Shown one piece after another: positions 25,437 through 39,812 of a DNA stretch of 64,000 bases. Every line of letters begins with the position of its first letter. The stretch's first letter is position 1. A program made the translations under genes and the position numbers. This stretch comes from Bathynomus jamesi. Lineage: Eukaryota > Arthropoda > Malacostraca > Isopoda > Cirolanidae. The stretch is from contig JAJOZX010012265.1 of the NCBI GenBank assembly GCA_023014485.1, forward strand, positions 44,339 through 108,338. Reading direction: 5' to 3'. The notes below the pieces were generated by a model. It did no database searches. It had not been told where the DNA came from and worked only from the letters and a program-made list of their open reading frames with translations.

Positions 25437-27307
25437 GAAACTCCTTTATTATATTTGGTTGGAGAAAATAATGTCAAATGAAGCATAATGAAGCATAATG
25501 AAGCATAATAGATTAGAGTTTTCATTTAAGAAAAACGTTAATAAAAATTTTACATTTCCGAAAATTGCTTTTATCTATGTTAAAAATCGAATTTTCAACA
25601 TAAGTTTAAATGTACACTAAAATATAGTAAAAATGATTAGAATTTACTATTTAATTTATATCATAATTCAATAGTGTAGAAACTTTCATAAAAAAATCTA
25701 TTAATTTTACTATTTTAAGAAGAAGCCTTGAAATTCCGTCTAAAAGTAAAGACTGAGGAGGGTGCTCTCTTTGAAAACTATAAGACGATTTTCAAATTTT
25801 TCGACAGAAACTCCTTTATTATATTGGGTTGTAGAAAATAATGTCAAATGAAGCGTAAAATCTCCAAAAAAATTTTAGTCAATAAGGGAACGTAATAGAT
25901 TACAATTTTTCATTTAAGGAAAACGATATTCAAAATTTTTACATTTCCGAAAGTTCCTTTTCTCTATGTTAAAAAACCGAATTTTCAACATAAGCTTAAA
26001 TGTACACATAAATATAGTAAAAATGATTAGAATTTACTATTTAATTTATATCATAATTCAGTAGTATAGAAACTTTCATAAAAAATGTATTAATTTCGAC
26101 TATTTTAAGAAGAAGCCTTGAAATTCGTCAAAACTTAAAGACTGTGGAGGGTGCTCTTTGATAACTATAAGACGATTTTCAAATTTTTCGCCAGAAACTC
26201 CTTTATTGTATTGGGTTGTACAAAATAATGTCAAATGAAGCATAAAAATCTCAAAAAAATTTTAGTCAATAAGGGAACGTAATAGATTACAATTTTTCAT
26301 TTAAGGAAAACGATATTCAAATTTTTACATTTCCGAAAGTTCTTTTCTCTATGTTAAAAACCGAATTTTCAACATAAGCTTAAAGTACACAAAATATAGT
26401 AAAAATTATTAGAATTTACTATTTAATTTATATCATAATTCAGTGTATAGAAACTTTCATAAAAAAATGTATTAATTTCGACTATTTTATGAAGAAGCCT
26501 TGAAATTCCGTCAAAACGTAAAGACTGTGGAGGGTGGCTCTCTTTGAATAACTATAAGACGATTTTCAAATTTTTCGCAAGAAACTCCTTTATTGTATTG
26601 GTTGTAGAAAATAATGTCAAATGAAGCATAAATCTCAAAAAATTTAGCAATAAGGGAAGATTAGATTACAGTTTTTCATTTAAGAAAAACGATATTCAAA
26701 ATTTTTTACTTTTCCGAAGTTGCTTTTCTCTATGTTTCAAACCGAATTTTCAAAATAAGCTTAAATGTACACTTAAAATATGGTAAAAATGGGAATTTAC
26801 TATTTAATTTTATCATAATTGAATATTATTGAAACTTTAAAAAAAAATCCATTCATTTCGACTATTTTAACAAGAATTATTGAAATCCTGTCTAAAATAA
26901 AGACTGGGGAGTGTGGCTCTCTTTGAAATACTTGAAACATTTTCTAATGTTTGGCAAGAAACTCCTTTATTTATTGGTTGCAGAAAATAATGTCAAATGA
27001 AGCATAATGAAGCACAATAGATTACAGTTTTTCATTTAAGAAAAACGATATTCAAAAATTTTCAAATTTCCAAAAGTTGCTTTTCTCTATGTTAAACCCG
27101 AATTTTCAGCATAAGCTTAAATGTACACTTAAAATACAGTAAAATAATTAGAATTTACTATTTAATTTTATCATAATTGAAGAGTATAGAAACTTTCATA
27201 AAAAAATCATCTTTCGACATTTTAAAGAATTATTCAAATGTTGTCTAAAAATAAAGAGTGGGGAGTATGGCTCTCTTTCAATAACTAAAACATTTTAATG
27301 TTTGGCA
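25437..27307 (+). repeat. HOR 17: 5-monomer unit, degraded
   Basis: Monomers start at 25437, 25807, 26194, 26581 and 26958, with lengths 370, 387, 387, 377 and 350 bp. T2 again has a Tx head (gaagcgtaaaatctcc). Small losses are dense, such as gtgctctttgataac near 26,151, caataagggaagattag near 26,649 and ttaaagaattattc near 27,221. The last monomer is the shortest in the window. Confidence 0.86.
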
Positions 27308-28494
27308 GAAACTCCTTTATTATATTGGTTGAGAAAATAATGTCAAATGAAGCATAATGAAGCATAATGAACGTAATAGATTACAAGTTTTTCATTTAAG
27401 AAAACGATAAAAATTTTTACATTTCCGAAAGTTGCTTTTCTCTATGTTAAAAACCGAATTTTCAACATAAGCTTAAATGTACACTTAAAATATAGTAAAA
27501 ATGATTAGAATTTACTATTTAATTTATATCATAATTCATAGTATAGAAACTTTCATAAAAAAATCTATTAATTTCGACTATTTTAAGAAGAAGCCTTGAA
27601 ATTCCGTCTAAAACGTAAAGACTGTGGAGGGTGGCTCTCTTGAATAACTATAAGACGATTTTCAAATTTTCGCCAGAAACTCCTTTATTGTATTGGGTTG
27701 TAAAAATAATGTCAAATGAAGCATAAAATCTCAAAAAAATTTTAGTCAATAAGGGAACGTATTAGATTACAGTTTTCATTTAAGAAAAACGATATTTTTT
27801 TTCCTTTTCCGAAAGTTGCTTTTCTCTATGTTCAAACCGAATTTTCAACATAAACTTAAATGTACACATAAATATAGTAAAAATGATTAGAATTTACTAT
27901 TTAATTTATATCATAATTTTCCAAATAATCTTAAATGTACACTTAAAATATTGTAAAAATTATTGGAATTTACTATTTAATTCATGTCATAATGAATATC
28001 ACTGAAACTTTAAAAAAAAAATCCGTTCATTCGACTATTTTAACAAGAATTATTGAAATCCTATCTAAAATAAAGACTGGGGAGTGTGGCTCTCTTTGAA
28101 ATACTTTGAAACAATTTTCTAATGTTTGGCAAGAAACTCCTTTATTGTATTTGGTTCTAGAAAATAATGTCAAATGAAGCATAATGAAGCACAATAGATT
28201 ACAGTTTTTCATTTAAAAAAACGATATTAAAATTTTCACATTTCGAAAAGTTGCTTTCTCTATGTTAAACACCGAATTTTCAGCATAAGCTTAAATGTAC
28301 ACTTAAAATACAGTAAAAATAATTAGAATTTACTACTTAATTTATATCTAATTGAAGAGTATAGAAACTTTCATAAAAAAATCCATTCATTTCGACCATT
28401 TTAACAAGAATTATTCAAATGTTGACTATAAATAAAGAGTGGGGAGTATGGCTCTCTTTCAATAACTTTAAAACAATTTTTTAATGTTTGGCAA
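27308..28494 (+). repeat. HOR 18: 3-monomer unit with two mosaic monomers
   Basis: Monomers start at 27308, 27676 and 28133. The first opens like T1 (gaagcataatgaagcataatg) but switches at gaacgtaatag to T2/T3-type sequence and ends cgtaaagactgtgg. The second opens like T4 (gttgtaaaaataatg, gtattag) and becomes Tx from about 27,838, with the 75 bp duplication. The third is a normal T5'. Confidence 0.85.
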
Positions 28495-30392
28495 GAAACT
28501 CCTTTATTATATTTGGTTGGAGAAAATAATGTCAAACGAAGCATAATGAAGCATAATGAAGCATAATAGATTAGAGTTTTTCATTTAAGAAAAACGTTAA
28601 TAAAAATTTTTACATTTCCGAAAATTGCTTTTATCTATGTTAAAAATCGAATTTTCAACATAAGTTTAAATGTACACTTAAAATATAGTAAAAATGATTA
28701 GAATTTACTATTTAATTATATCATAATTCAATAGTGTAGAAACTTTCATAAAAAATCTATTAATTTTTACTATTTTAAGAAGAAGCCTTGAAATTCCGTC
28801 TAAAAGTAAAGACTGAGGAGGGTGGCTCCTTTGAATAACTATAAGACGATTTTCAAATTTTTCGACAGAAACTCCTTTATTATATTGGGTTGTACAAAAT
28901 AATGTCAAATGAAGCATAAAATCTCCAAAAAATTTTAGTCAATAAGGGAACGTAATAGATTACAATTTTTCATTTAAGGAAAAACGATATTCAAAATTTT
29001 TACATTTCCGAAAGTTCCTTTTCTCTATGTTAAAAACCGAATTTTCAACATAAGCTTAAATGTACACATAAATATAGTAAAAATGATTAGAATTTACTAT
29101 TTAATTTATATCATAATTCAGTAGTATAGAAACTTTCATAAAAAAATGTATTAATTTCGACTATTTTAAGAAGAAGCCTTGAAATTCCGTCAAAACTTAA
29201 AGACTGTGGAGGGTGGCTCTCTTTGAATAAACTATAAGACGATTTTCAAATTTTTCGCCAGAAACTCCTTTATTGTATTGGGTTGTACAAAATAATGTCA
29301 AATGAAGCATAAAATCTCAAAAAAATTTTAGTCAATAAGGGAACGTAATAGATTACAATTTTCATTTAAGGAAAACGATATTCAAAATTTTTACATTTCC
29401 GAAAGTTCCTTTTCTCTATGTTAAAACCGAATTTTCAAATAAGCTTAAATGTACACTAAATATAGTAAAAATTATTAGAATTTACTATTTAATTTATATC
29501 ATAATTCAGTAGTATAGAAACTTTCATAAAAAAATGTATTAATTTCGACTATTTTATGAAGAAGCCTTGAAATTCCGTCAAAAACGTAAAGACTGTGGAG
29601 GGTGGCTCTCTTTGAATAACTATAAGACGATTTTCAAATTTTCGCAAGAAACTCCTTTATTGTATTGGGTTGTAGAAAATAATGTCAAATGAAGCATAAA
29701 ATCTCAAAAAAATTTAGTCAATAAGGGAACGTATTAGATTACAGTTTTCATTTAAGAAAAACGATATTCAAATTTTTTACTTTTCCGAAAGTTGCTTTTC
29801 TCTATGTTTCAAACCGAATTTTCAAAATAAGCTTAATGTACACTTAAAATATGGTAAAAATGATTGGAATTTACTATTTAATTTATGTCATAATTGAATA
29901 TTATTGAAACTTTAAAAAAAAAATCCGTTCATTTCGACTATTTTAACAAGAATTATTGAAATCCTTCTAAAAATAAAGACTGGGGAGTGTGGCTCTCTTT
30001 GAAATACTTTGAAAACAATTTTCTAATGTTTGGCAAGAAACTCCTTTATTTTTATTTGGTTGCAGAAAATAAGTCAAATGAAGCATAATGAAGCACAATA
30101 GATTACAGTTTTTCATTTAAGAAAAACGATATTCAAATTTTCAAATTTCCAAAATTGCTTTTCTCTATGTTAAACCGGAATTTCAGCATAAGCTTAAATG
30201 TACACTTAAAATACAGTAAAAATAATTAGAATTTACTACTTAATTTCTATCATAATGAAGAGTATAGAAACTTTCATAAAAAAATCCATTCATTTCGACC
30301 ATTTTAACAAGAATATTCAAATGTTGTCTAAAATAAAGAGTGGGAGTAGCTCTCTTTCAATAACTTTAAAACAATTTTTTAATGTTTGGCAA
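28495..30392 (+). repeat. HOR 19: 5-monomer unit
   Basis: Monomers start at 28495, 28868, 29261, 29648 and 30037. T1 has tcaaacgaagc and actgaggaggg. T2 has acttaaagactgtgg, a variant shared with the unit at 31593, which suggests the two derive from a common recent copy. Confidence 0.88.
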
Positions 30393-31592
30393 GAAACTCC
30401 TTTATATTTGGTTGGAGAAAATAATGTCAAATGAAGCATAATGAAGCATAATGAAGCATAATAGATTAGAGTTTTTCATTTAAGAAAAACGTTAATAAAA
30501 ATTTTACATTTCCGAAAATTGCTTTTATCTATGTTAAAAATCGAATTTTCAACATAAGTTTAAATGTACACTTAAAATATAGTAAAAATGATTAGAATTT
30601 ACTATTTAATTTATATCATAATTCAATAGTATAGAAACTTTCATAAAAAAATCTATTAATTTTTGACTATTTTAAGAAGAAGCCTTGAAATTCCGTCTAA
30701 AAGTAAAGACTGTGGAGGGTGGCTCTCTTTGAATAACTATAAGACGATTTTCAAATTTTCGCCAGAAACTCCTTTATTGTATTGGGTTGTACAAAATAAT
30801 GTCAAATGAAGCATAAAATCTCCAAAAAATTTTAGTCAATAAGGGAACGTAATAGATTACAATTTTTCATTTAAGGAAAACGATATTCAAATTTTTACAT
30901 TTCCGAAAGTTCCTTTTCTCTATGTAAAAACCGAATTTTCAACATAAACTTAAATGTACACATAAATATAGTAAAAATGATTAGAATTTACTATTTAATT
31001 TATATCATAATTTTCCAATAATCTTAAATGTACACTTAAAATATTGTAAAAATTATTGGAATTTACTATTAATTCATGTCATAATTGAATATCACTGAAA
31101 CTTTAAAAAAAAAATCCGTTCATTTCGACTATTTTAACAAGAATTATTGAAATCCTATCTAAAAATAAAGACTGGGGAGTGTGGCTCTCTTTGAAATACT
31201 TTGAAACAATTTTCTAATGTTTGGCAAGAAACTCCTTTATTGTATTTGGTTCTAGAAAATAATGTCAAATGAAGCATAATGAAGCACAATAGATTACAGT
31301 TTTTCATTTAAGAAAAACGATATTAAAAATTTTCACATTTCGAAAAGTTGCTTTTCTCTATGTTAAACACCGAATTTTCAGCATAAGCTTAAATGTACAC
31401 TTAAAATACAGTAAAAATAATTAGAATTTACTACTTAATTTATATCATAATTGAAGAGTATAGAAACTTTCATAAAAAAATCCATTCATTTCGACCATTT
31501 TAACAAGAATTATTCAAATGTTGACTAAAAATAAAGAGTGGGGAGTATGGCTCTCTTTCAATAACTTTAAAACATTTTTTAATGTTTGGCAA
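30393..31592 (+). repeat. HOR 20: 3-monomer unit with a T2-type head on Tx
   Basis: Monomers start at 30393, 30765 and 31228. Tx begins attgtattgggttgtacaa with gaagcataaaatctcc rather than its usual gtagaa and gcgtaaa, then carries the normal duplication. Confidence 0.88.
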
Positions 31593-33476
31593 GAAACTCC
31601 TTTATTATATTGGTTGGAGAAAAAATGTCAAACGAAGCATAATGAAGCATAATGAAGCATAATAGATTAGAGTTTTTCATTTAAGAAAAACGTTAATAAA
31701 AATTTTTACATTTCCGAAAATTGCTTTATCTATGTTAAAAATCGAATTTTCACATAAGTTTAAATGTACACTTAAAATATAGTAAATGATTAGAATTTAC
31801 TATTTAATTTATATCATAATTCAATAGTGTAGAAACTTTCATAAAAAATCTATTAATTTTTACTATTTTAAGAAGAAGCCTTGAAATTCCGTCTAAAAGT
31901 AAAGACTGAGGAGGGTGGCTCTCTTTGAATAACTATAGACGATTTTCAATTTTTCGACAGAAACTCCTTTATTATATTGGGTTGTACAAAATAATGTCAA
32001 ATGAAGCATAAAATCTCCAAAAAATTTTAGTCAATAAGGGAACGTAATAGATTACAATTTTTCATTTAAGGAAAACGATATTCAAATTTTTACATTTCCG
32101 AAAGTCCTTTTCTCTATGTTAAAAACCGAATTTTCAACATAAGCTTAAATGTACACATAAATATAGTAAAATGATTAGAATTTACTATTTAATTTATATC
32201 ATAATTCAGTAGTATAGAAACTTTCATAAAAAAATGTATTAATTTCGACTATTTTAAGAAGAAGCCTTGAAATTCCGTCAAAACTTAAAGACTGTGGAGG
32301 GGGCTCTCTTTGAATAACTATAAGACGATTTTCAAATTTTCGCCAGAAACTCCTTTATTGTATTGGGTTGTACAAAATAATGTCAAATGAAGCATAAAAT
32401 CTCAAAAAAATTTTAGTCAATAAGGGAACGTAATAGATTACAATTTTCATTTAAGGAAAACGATATTCAAAATTTTTACATTTCCGAAAGTTCCTTCTCT
32501 ATGTTAAAAACCGAATTTTCAACATAAGCTTAAATGTACACATAAATATAGTAAAAATTATTAGAATTTACTATTTAATTTATATCATAATTCAGTAGTA
32601 TAGAAACTTTCATAAAAAAATGTATTAATTTCGACTATTTTATGAAGAAGCCTTGAAATTCCGTCAAAACGTAAAGACTGTGGAGGGTGGCTCTCTTTGA
32701 ATAACTATAAGACGATTTTCAAATTTTCGCAAGAAACTCCTTTATTGTATTGGGTTGTAGAAAATAATGTCAAATGAAGCATAAAATCTCAAAAAAATTT
32801 TAGTCAATAAGGGAACGTATTAGATTACAGTTTTTCATTTAAGAAAAACGATATTCAAATTTTTTACTTTTCCGAAAGTTGCTTTTCTCTATGTTTCAAA
32901 CCGAATTTTCAAAATAAGCTTAAATGTACACTTAAAATATGGTAAAAATGATTGGAATTTACTATTAATTTATGTCATAATTGAATATTATTGAAACTTA
33001 AAAAAAAAATCCGTCATTTCGACTATTTTAACAAGAATTATTGAAATCCTGTCTAAAAATAAAGACTGGGGAGTGTGGCTCTCTTTGAAATACTTGAAAC
33101 AATTTTCTAATGTTTGGCAAGAAATCCTTTATTTATTTGGTTGCAGAAAATAATGTCAAATGAAGCATAATGAAGCACAATAGATTACAGTTTTTCATTT
33201 AAGAAAAACGATATTCAAATTTTCAAATTTCCAAAATTGCTTTTCTCTATGTTAAACCCGGAATTTTCAGCATAAGCTTAAATGTACACTTAAAATACAG
33301 TAAAAATAAGTAGAATTTACTACTTAATTTCTATCATAATTGAAGAGTATAGAAACTTCATAAAAAATCCATTCATTTCGACCATTTTAACAAGAATTAT
33401 TCAAATGGACTAAAAATAAAGAGTGGGGAGTATGGCTCTTTCAATAACTTTAAAACAATTTTTTAATGTTTGGCAA
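31593..33476 (+). repeat. HOR 21: 5-monomer unit
   Basis: Monomers start at 31593, 31960, 32346, 32733 and 33121. It shares tcaaacgaagc, actgaggaggg and acttaaagactg with the unit at 28495. Many single bases are missing, including one in the anchors at 33121 (gaaatcc) and 33477 (gaactcc). Confidence 0.87.
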
Positions 33477-34682
33477 GAACTCCTTTATTATATTTGGTTG
33501 GAGAAAATAATGTCAAATGAAGCATAATGAAGCATAATGAAGCATAATAGATTAGAGTTTTTCATTTAAGAAAAACGTTAATAAAAATTTTACATTTCCG
33601 AAAATTGCTTTTATCTATGTTAAAAATCGAATTTTCAACATAAGTTTAAATGTACACTTAAAAATAGTAAAAATGATTAGAATTTACTATTTAATTTATA
33701 TCATAATTCAATAGTATAGAAACTTTCATAAAAAAATCTATTCATTTTGACTATTTTAAGAAGAAGCCTTGAAATTCCGTCTAAAAGTAAAGACTGTGGA
33801 GGGTTGCTCTCTTTGAATAACTATAAGACGATTTTCAAATTTTTCGCCAGAAACTCCTTTATTATATTGGGTTGTAGAAAATAATGTCAAATGAAGCGTA
33901 AAATCTCCAAAAAATTTTAGTCAATAAGGGAACGTAATAGATTACAATTTTTCATTTAAGGAAAACGATATTCAAAATTTTTACATTTCCGAAAGTTCCT
34001 TTTCTCTATGTTAAAAACCGAATTTTCAACATAAACTTAAATGTACACATAAATATAGTAAAAATGATTAGAATTTACTATTTAATTTATATCATAATTT
34101 TCCAAATAATCTTAAATGTACACTTAAAATATTGTAAAAATTATTGGAATTTACTATTTAATTCATGTCATAATTGAATATCACTGAAACTTTAAAAAAA
34201 AAATCCGTTCATTTCGACTATTTTAACAAGAATTATTGAAATCCTATCTAAAAATAAAGACTGGGGAGTGTGGCTCTCTTTGAAATACTTTGAAACAATT
34301 TTCTAATGTTTGGCAAGAAACTCCTTTATTGTATTTGGTTCTAGAAAATAATGTCAAATGAAGCATAATGAAGCACAATAGATTACAGTTTTTCATTTAA
34401 GAAAAACGATATTAAAAATTTTCACATTTCGAAAAGTTGCTTTTCTCTATGTTAAACACCGAATTTTCAGCATAAGCTTAAATGTACACTTAAAATACAG
34501 TAAAAATAATTAGAATTTACTACTTAATTTATATCATAATTGAAGAGTATAGAAACTTTCATAAAAAAATCCATTCATTTCGACCATTTTAACAAGAATT
34601 ATTCAAATGTTGACTAAAAATAAAGAGTGGGGAGTATGGCTCTCTTTCAATAACTTTAAAACAATTTTTTAATGTTTGGCAA
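33477..34682 (+). repeat. HOR 22: 3-monomer unit
   Basis: Monomers start at 33477, 33850 and 34317. Standard T1'-Tx-T5', first of three short units in a row. Confidence 0.9.
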
Positions 34683-35891
34683 GAAACTCCTTTATTATAT
34701 TTGGTTGGAGAAAATAATGTCAAATGAAGCATAATGAAGCATAATGAAGCATAATAGATTAGAGTTTTTCATTTAAGAAAAACGTTAATAAAAATTTTTA
34801 CATTTCCGAAAATTGCTTTTATCTATGTTAAAAATCGAATTTTCAACATAAGTTTAAATGTACACTTAAAATATAGTAAAAATGATTAGAATTTACTATT
34901 TACTTTATATCATAATTCAATAGTATAGAAACTTTCATAAAAAAATCTATTCATTTTGACTATTTTAAGAAGAAGCCTTGAAATTCCGTCTAAAAGTAAA
35001 GACTGTGGAGGGTTGCTCTCTTTGAATAACTATAAGACGATTTTCAAATTTTTCGCCAGAAACTCCTTTATTATATTGGGTTGTAGAAAATAATGTCAAA
35101 TGAAGCGTAAAATCTCCAAAAAATTTTAGTCAATAAGGGAACGTAATAGATTACAATTTTTCATTTAAGGAAAACGATATTCAAAATTTTTACATTTCCG
35201 AAAGTTCCTTTTCTCTATGTTAAAAACCGAATTTTCAACATAAACTTAAATGTACACATAAATATAGTAAAAATGATTAGAATTTACTATTTAATTTATA
35301 TCATAATTTTCCAAATAATCTTAAATGTACACTTAAAATATTGTAAAAATTATTGGAATTTACTATTTAATTCATGTCATAATTGAATATCACTGAAACT
35401 TTAAAAAAAAAATCCGTTCATTTCGACTATTTTAACAAGAATTATTGAAATCCTATCTAAAAATAAAGACTGGGGAGTGTGGCTCTCTTTGAAATACTTT
35501 GAAACAATTTTCTAATGTTTGGCAAGAAACTCCTTTATTGTATTTGGTTCTAGAAAATAATGTCAAATGAAGCATAATGAAGCACAATAGATTACAGTTT
35601 TTCATTTAAGAAAAACGATATTAAAAATTTTCACATTTCGAAAAGTTGCTTTTCTCTATGTTAAACACCGAATTTTCAGCATAAGCTTAAATGTACACTT
35701 AAAATACAGTAAAAATAATTAGAATTTACTACTTAATTTATATCATAATTGAAGAGTATAGAAACTTTCATAAAAAAATCCATTCATTTCGACCATTTTA
35801 ACAAGAATTATTCAAATGTTGACTAAAAATAAAGAGTGGGGAGTATGGCTCTCTTTCAATAACTTTAAAACAATTTTTTAATGTTTGGCAA
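34683..35891 (+). repeat. HOR 23: 3-monomer unit
   Basis: Monomers start at 34683, 35059 and 35526. Tx and T5' look nearly identical to those of the preceding unit, consistent with a recent tandem duplication of a whole HOR. Confidence 0.9.
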
Positions 35892-37091
35892 GAAACTCCT
35901 TTATTATATTTGGTTGGAGAAAATAATGTCAAATGAAGCATAATGAAGCATAATGAAGCATAATAGATTAGAGTTTTTCATTTAAGAAAAACGTTAATAA
36001 AAATTTTTACATTTCCGAAAATTGCTTTTATCTATGTTAAAAATCGAATTTTCAACATAAGTTTAAATGTACACTTAAAATATAGTAAAAATGATTAGAA
36101 TTTACTATTTAATTTATATCATAATTCAATAGTATAGAAAAATTTCAAAAAATAAAAAAATCTATTCATTTTGACTATTTTAAGAAGAAGCCTTGAAATT
36201 CCGTCTAAAGTAAAGACTGTGGAGGGTTTGCTCTCTTTGAATAACTATAAGACGATTTTCAAAATTTTTCGCCAAAACTCCTTTATTATATTGGGTTGTA
36301 GAAAATAATGTCAAATGAAGCGTAAAATCTCCAAAAAATTTTAGTCAATAAGGGAACGTAATAGATTACAATTTTTCATTTAAGGAAAACGATATTCAAA
36401 AATTTTTACATTTCCGAAAGTTCCTTTTCTCTAGTTAAAAACCGAATTTCAACATAAACTTAAATGTTACACATAAATATAGTAAAAATGATTAGAATTT
36501 ACTATTTATTTATATCATAATTTTCAAATCTCTAAAGTACACTTAAAATATGTAAAAATTATTGGAATTTACTATTTAATTTGTCATAATTGAATATCAC
36601 TGAAACTTTAAAAAAAAATCCGTTCATTTCGACTATTTTAACAAGAATTATTGAAATCCTATCTAAAAATAAAGACTGGGGAGTGTGGCTCTCTTTGAAA
36701 TACTTTGAAACAATTTTCTAATGTTTGGCAAGAAACTCCTTTATTGTATTTGGTTCTAGAAAATAATGTCAAATGAAGCATAATGAAGCACAATAGATTA
36801 CAGTTTTTCATTTAAGAAAAACGATATTAAAATTTTCACATTTCGAAAAGTTGCTTTTCTCTATGTTAAACCCGAATTTTCAGCATAGCTTAATGTACAC
36901 TTAAAATACAGTAAAAATAATTAGAATTTACTACTTAATTTATATCATAATTGAAGAGTATAGAAACTTTCATAAAAAAATCCTTCATTTCGACCATTTT
37001 TAACAAGAATTATTCAAATGTTGTCTAAAAATAAAGAGTGGGGAGTATGGCTCTCTTCAATAACTTTAAACAATTTTTTAATGTTTGGCAA
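35892..37091 (+). repeat. HOR 24: 3-monomer unit with dense small indels
   Basis: Monomers start at 35892, about 36274 and 36732. The T1' tail has an insertion near 36,139-36,150 (aaaaatttcaaaaaat). The next anchor is damaged (gccaaaactcc). One-base gains and losses are frequent through about 37,330. Confidence 0.86.
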
Positions 37092-38606
37092 GAAACTCCT
37101 TTATTATATTTGGTTGGAGAAATAATGTCAAATGAAGCATAATGAAAGCATAATGAAGCATAATAGATTAGAGTTTTTTCATTTAAGAAAAACGTTAATA
37201 AAAATTTTTACATTTCGAAATTGCTTTTATCTATGTTAAAATCGAATTTTCAACATAAGTTTAAATGTACACTTAAAATATAGTAAAATGATTAGAATTT
37301 ACTATTTAATTTATTCATAATTCAATAGTGTAGAAACTTTCAAAAAAATCTATTAATTTTTACTATTTTAAGAAGAAGCCTTGAAATTCCGTCTAAAAGT
37401 AAAGACTGTGGAGGGTGGCTCTCTTTGAATAACTATAAGACGATTTTCAAATTTTTCGACAGAAACTCCTTTATTATATTGGGTTGTACAAAATAATGTC
37501 AAATGAAGCATAAAATCTCCAAAAAATTTTAGTCAATAAGGGAACGTAATAGATTACAATTTTTCATTTAAGGAAAACGATATTCAAAATTTTTACATTT
37601 CCGAAAGTTCCTTTTCTCTATGTTAAAAACCGAATTTTCAACATAAGCTTAAATGTACACATAAATATAGTAAAAATGATTAGAATTTACTATTTAATTT
37701 ATATCATAATTCAGTAGTATAGAAACTTTCATAAAAAAATGTATTAATTTCGACTATTTTAAGAAGAAGCCTTGAAATTCCGTCAAAACGTAAAGACTGT
37801 GGAGGGTGGCTCTCTTTGAATAACTATAAGACGATTTTCAAATTTTTCGCCAGAAACTCCTTTATTGTATTGGGTTGTAAATAATGTCAAATGAAGCATA
37901 AAATCTCAAAAAAATTTTAGTCAATAAGGGAACGTATTAGATTACAGTTTTTCATTTAAGAAAAACGATATTCAAATTTTTACTTTTCCGAAAGTTGCTT
38001 TTCTCTATGTTTCAAACCGAATTTTCAAAATAAGCTTAAATGTACACTTAAAATATGGTAAAAATGATTGGAATTTACTATTTAATTTATGTCATAATTG
38101 AATATTATTGAAACTTTAAAAAAAAAATCCGTTCATTTCGACTATTTTAACAAGAATTATTGAAATCCTGTCTAAAAATAAAGACTGGGGAGTGTGGCTC
38201 TCTTTGAAATACTTTGAAACAATTTTCTAATGTTTGGCAAGAAACTCCTTTATTGTATTTGGTTGCAGAAAATAATGTCAAATGAAGCATAATGAAGCAC
38301 AATAGATTACAGTTTTTCATTTAAGAAAAACGATATTCAAAATTTTCAAATTTCCAAAAGTTGCTTTTCTCTATGTTAAACCCGGAATTTTCAGCATAAG
38401 CTTAAATGTACACTTAAAATACAGTAAAAATAATTAGAATTTACTACTTAATTTCTATCATAATTGAAGAGTATAGAAACTTTCATAAAAAAATCCATTC
38501 ATTTCGACCATTTTAACAAGAATTATTCAAATGTTGTCTAAAAATAAAGAGTGGGGAGTATGGCTCTCTTTCAATAACTTTAAAACAATTTTTTAATGTT
38601 TGGCAA
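37092..38606 (+). repeat. HOR 25: 4-monomer unit
   Basis: Monomers start at 37092, 37462, 37853 and 38241. The order is T1-T2-T4-T5. The T4 head is gttgtaaataatg. It begins the strictly alternating long/short region. Confidence 0.88.
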
Positions 38607-39812
38607 GAAACTCCTTTATTATATTTGGTTGGAGAAAATAATGTCAAATGAAGCATAATGAAGCATAATGAAGCATAATAGATTAGAGTTTTTTTAAGAA
38701 AAACGTTAATAAAAATTTTTACATTTCCGAAAATTGCTTTTATCTATGTTAAAAATCGAATTTTCAACATAAGTTTAAATGTACACTTAAAATATAGTAA
38801 AAATGATTAGAATTTACTATTTACTTTATATCATAATTCAATAGTATAGAAACTTTCATAAAAAAATCTATTCATTTTGACTATTTTAAGAAGAAGCCTT
38901 GAAATTCCGTCTAAAAGTAAAGACTGTGGAGGGTTGCTCTCTTTGAATAACTATAAGACGATTTTCAAATTTTTCGCCAGAAACTCCTTTATTATATTGG
39001 GTTGTAGAAAATAATGTCAAATGAAGCGTAAAATCTCCAAAAAATTTTAGTCAATAAGGGAACGTAATAGATTACAATTTTTCATTTAAGGAAAACGATA
39101 TTCAAAATTTTTACATTTCCGAAAGTTCCTTTTCTCTATGTTAAAAACCGAATTTTCAACATAAACTTAAATGTACACATAAATATAGTAAAAATGATTA
39201 GAATTTACTATTTAATTTATATCATAATTTTCCAAATAATCTTAAATGTACACTTAAAATATTGTAAAAATTATTGGAATTTACTATTTAATTCATGTCA
39301 TAATTGAATATCACTGAAACTTTAAAAAAAAAATCCGTTCATTTCGACTATTTTAACAAGAATTATTGAAATCCTATCTAAAAATAAAGACTGGGGAGTG
39401 TGGCTCTCTTTGAAATACTTTGAAACAATTTTCTAATGTTTGGCAAGAAACTCCTTTATTGTATTTGGTTCTAGAAAATAATGTCAAATGAAGCATAATG
39501 AAGCACAATAGATTACAGTTTTTCATTTAAGAAAAACGATATTAAAAATTTTCACATTTCGAAAAGTTGCTTTTCTCTATGTTAAACACCGAATTTTCAG
39601 CATAAGCTTAAATGTACACTTAAAATACAGTAAAAATAATTAGAATTTACTACTTAATTTATATCATAATTGAAGAGTATAGAAACTTTCATAAAAAAAT
39701 CCATTCATTTCGACCATTTTAACAAGAATTATTCAAATGTTGACTAAAAATAAAGAGTGGGGAGTATGGCTCTCTTTCAATAACTTTAAAACAATTTTTT
39801 AATGTTTGGCAA
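38607..39812 (+). repeat. HOR 26: 3-monomer unit
   Basis: Monomers start at 38607, 38980 and 39447. T1' has a small deletion removing cat from the tttttcatttaag stretch near 38,690. The same change recurs in the unit at 58924. Confidence 0.9.
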
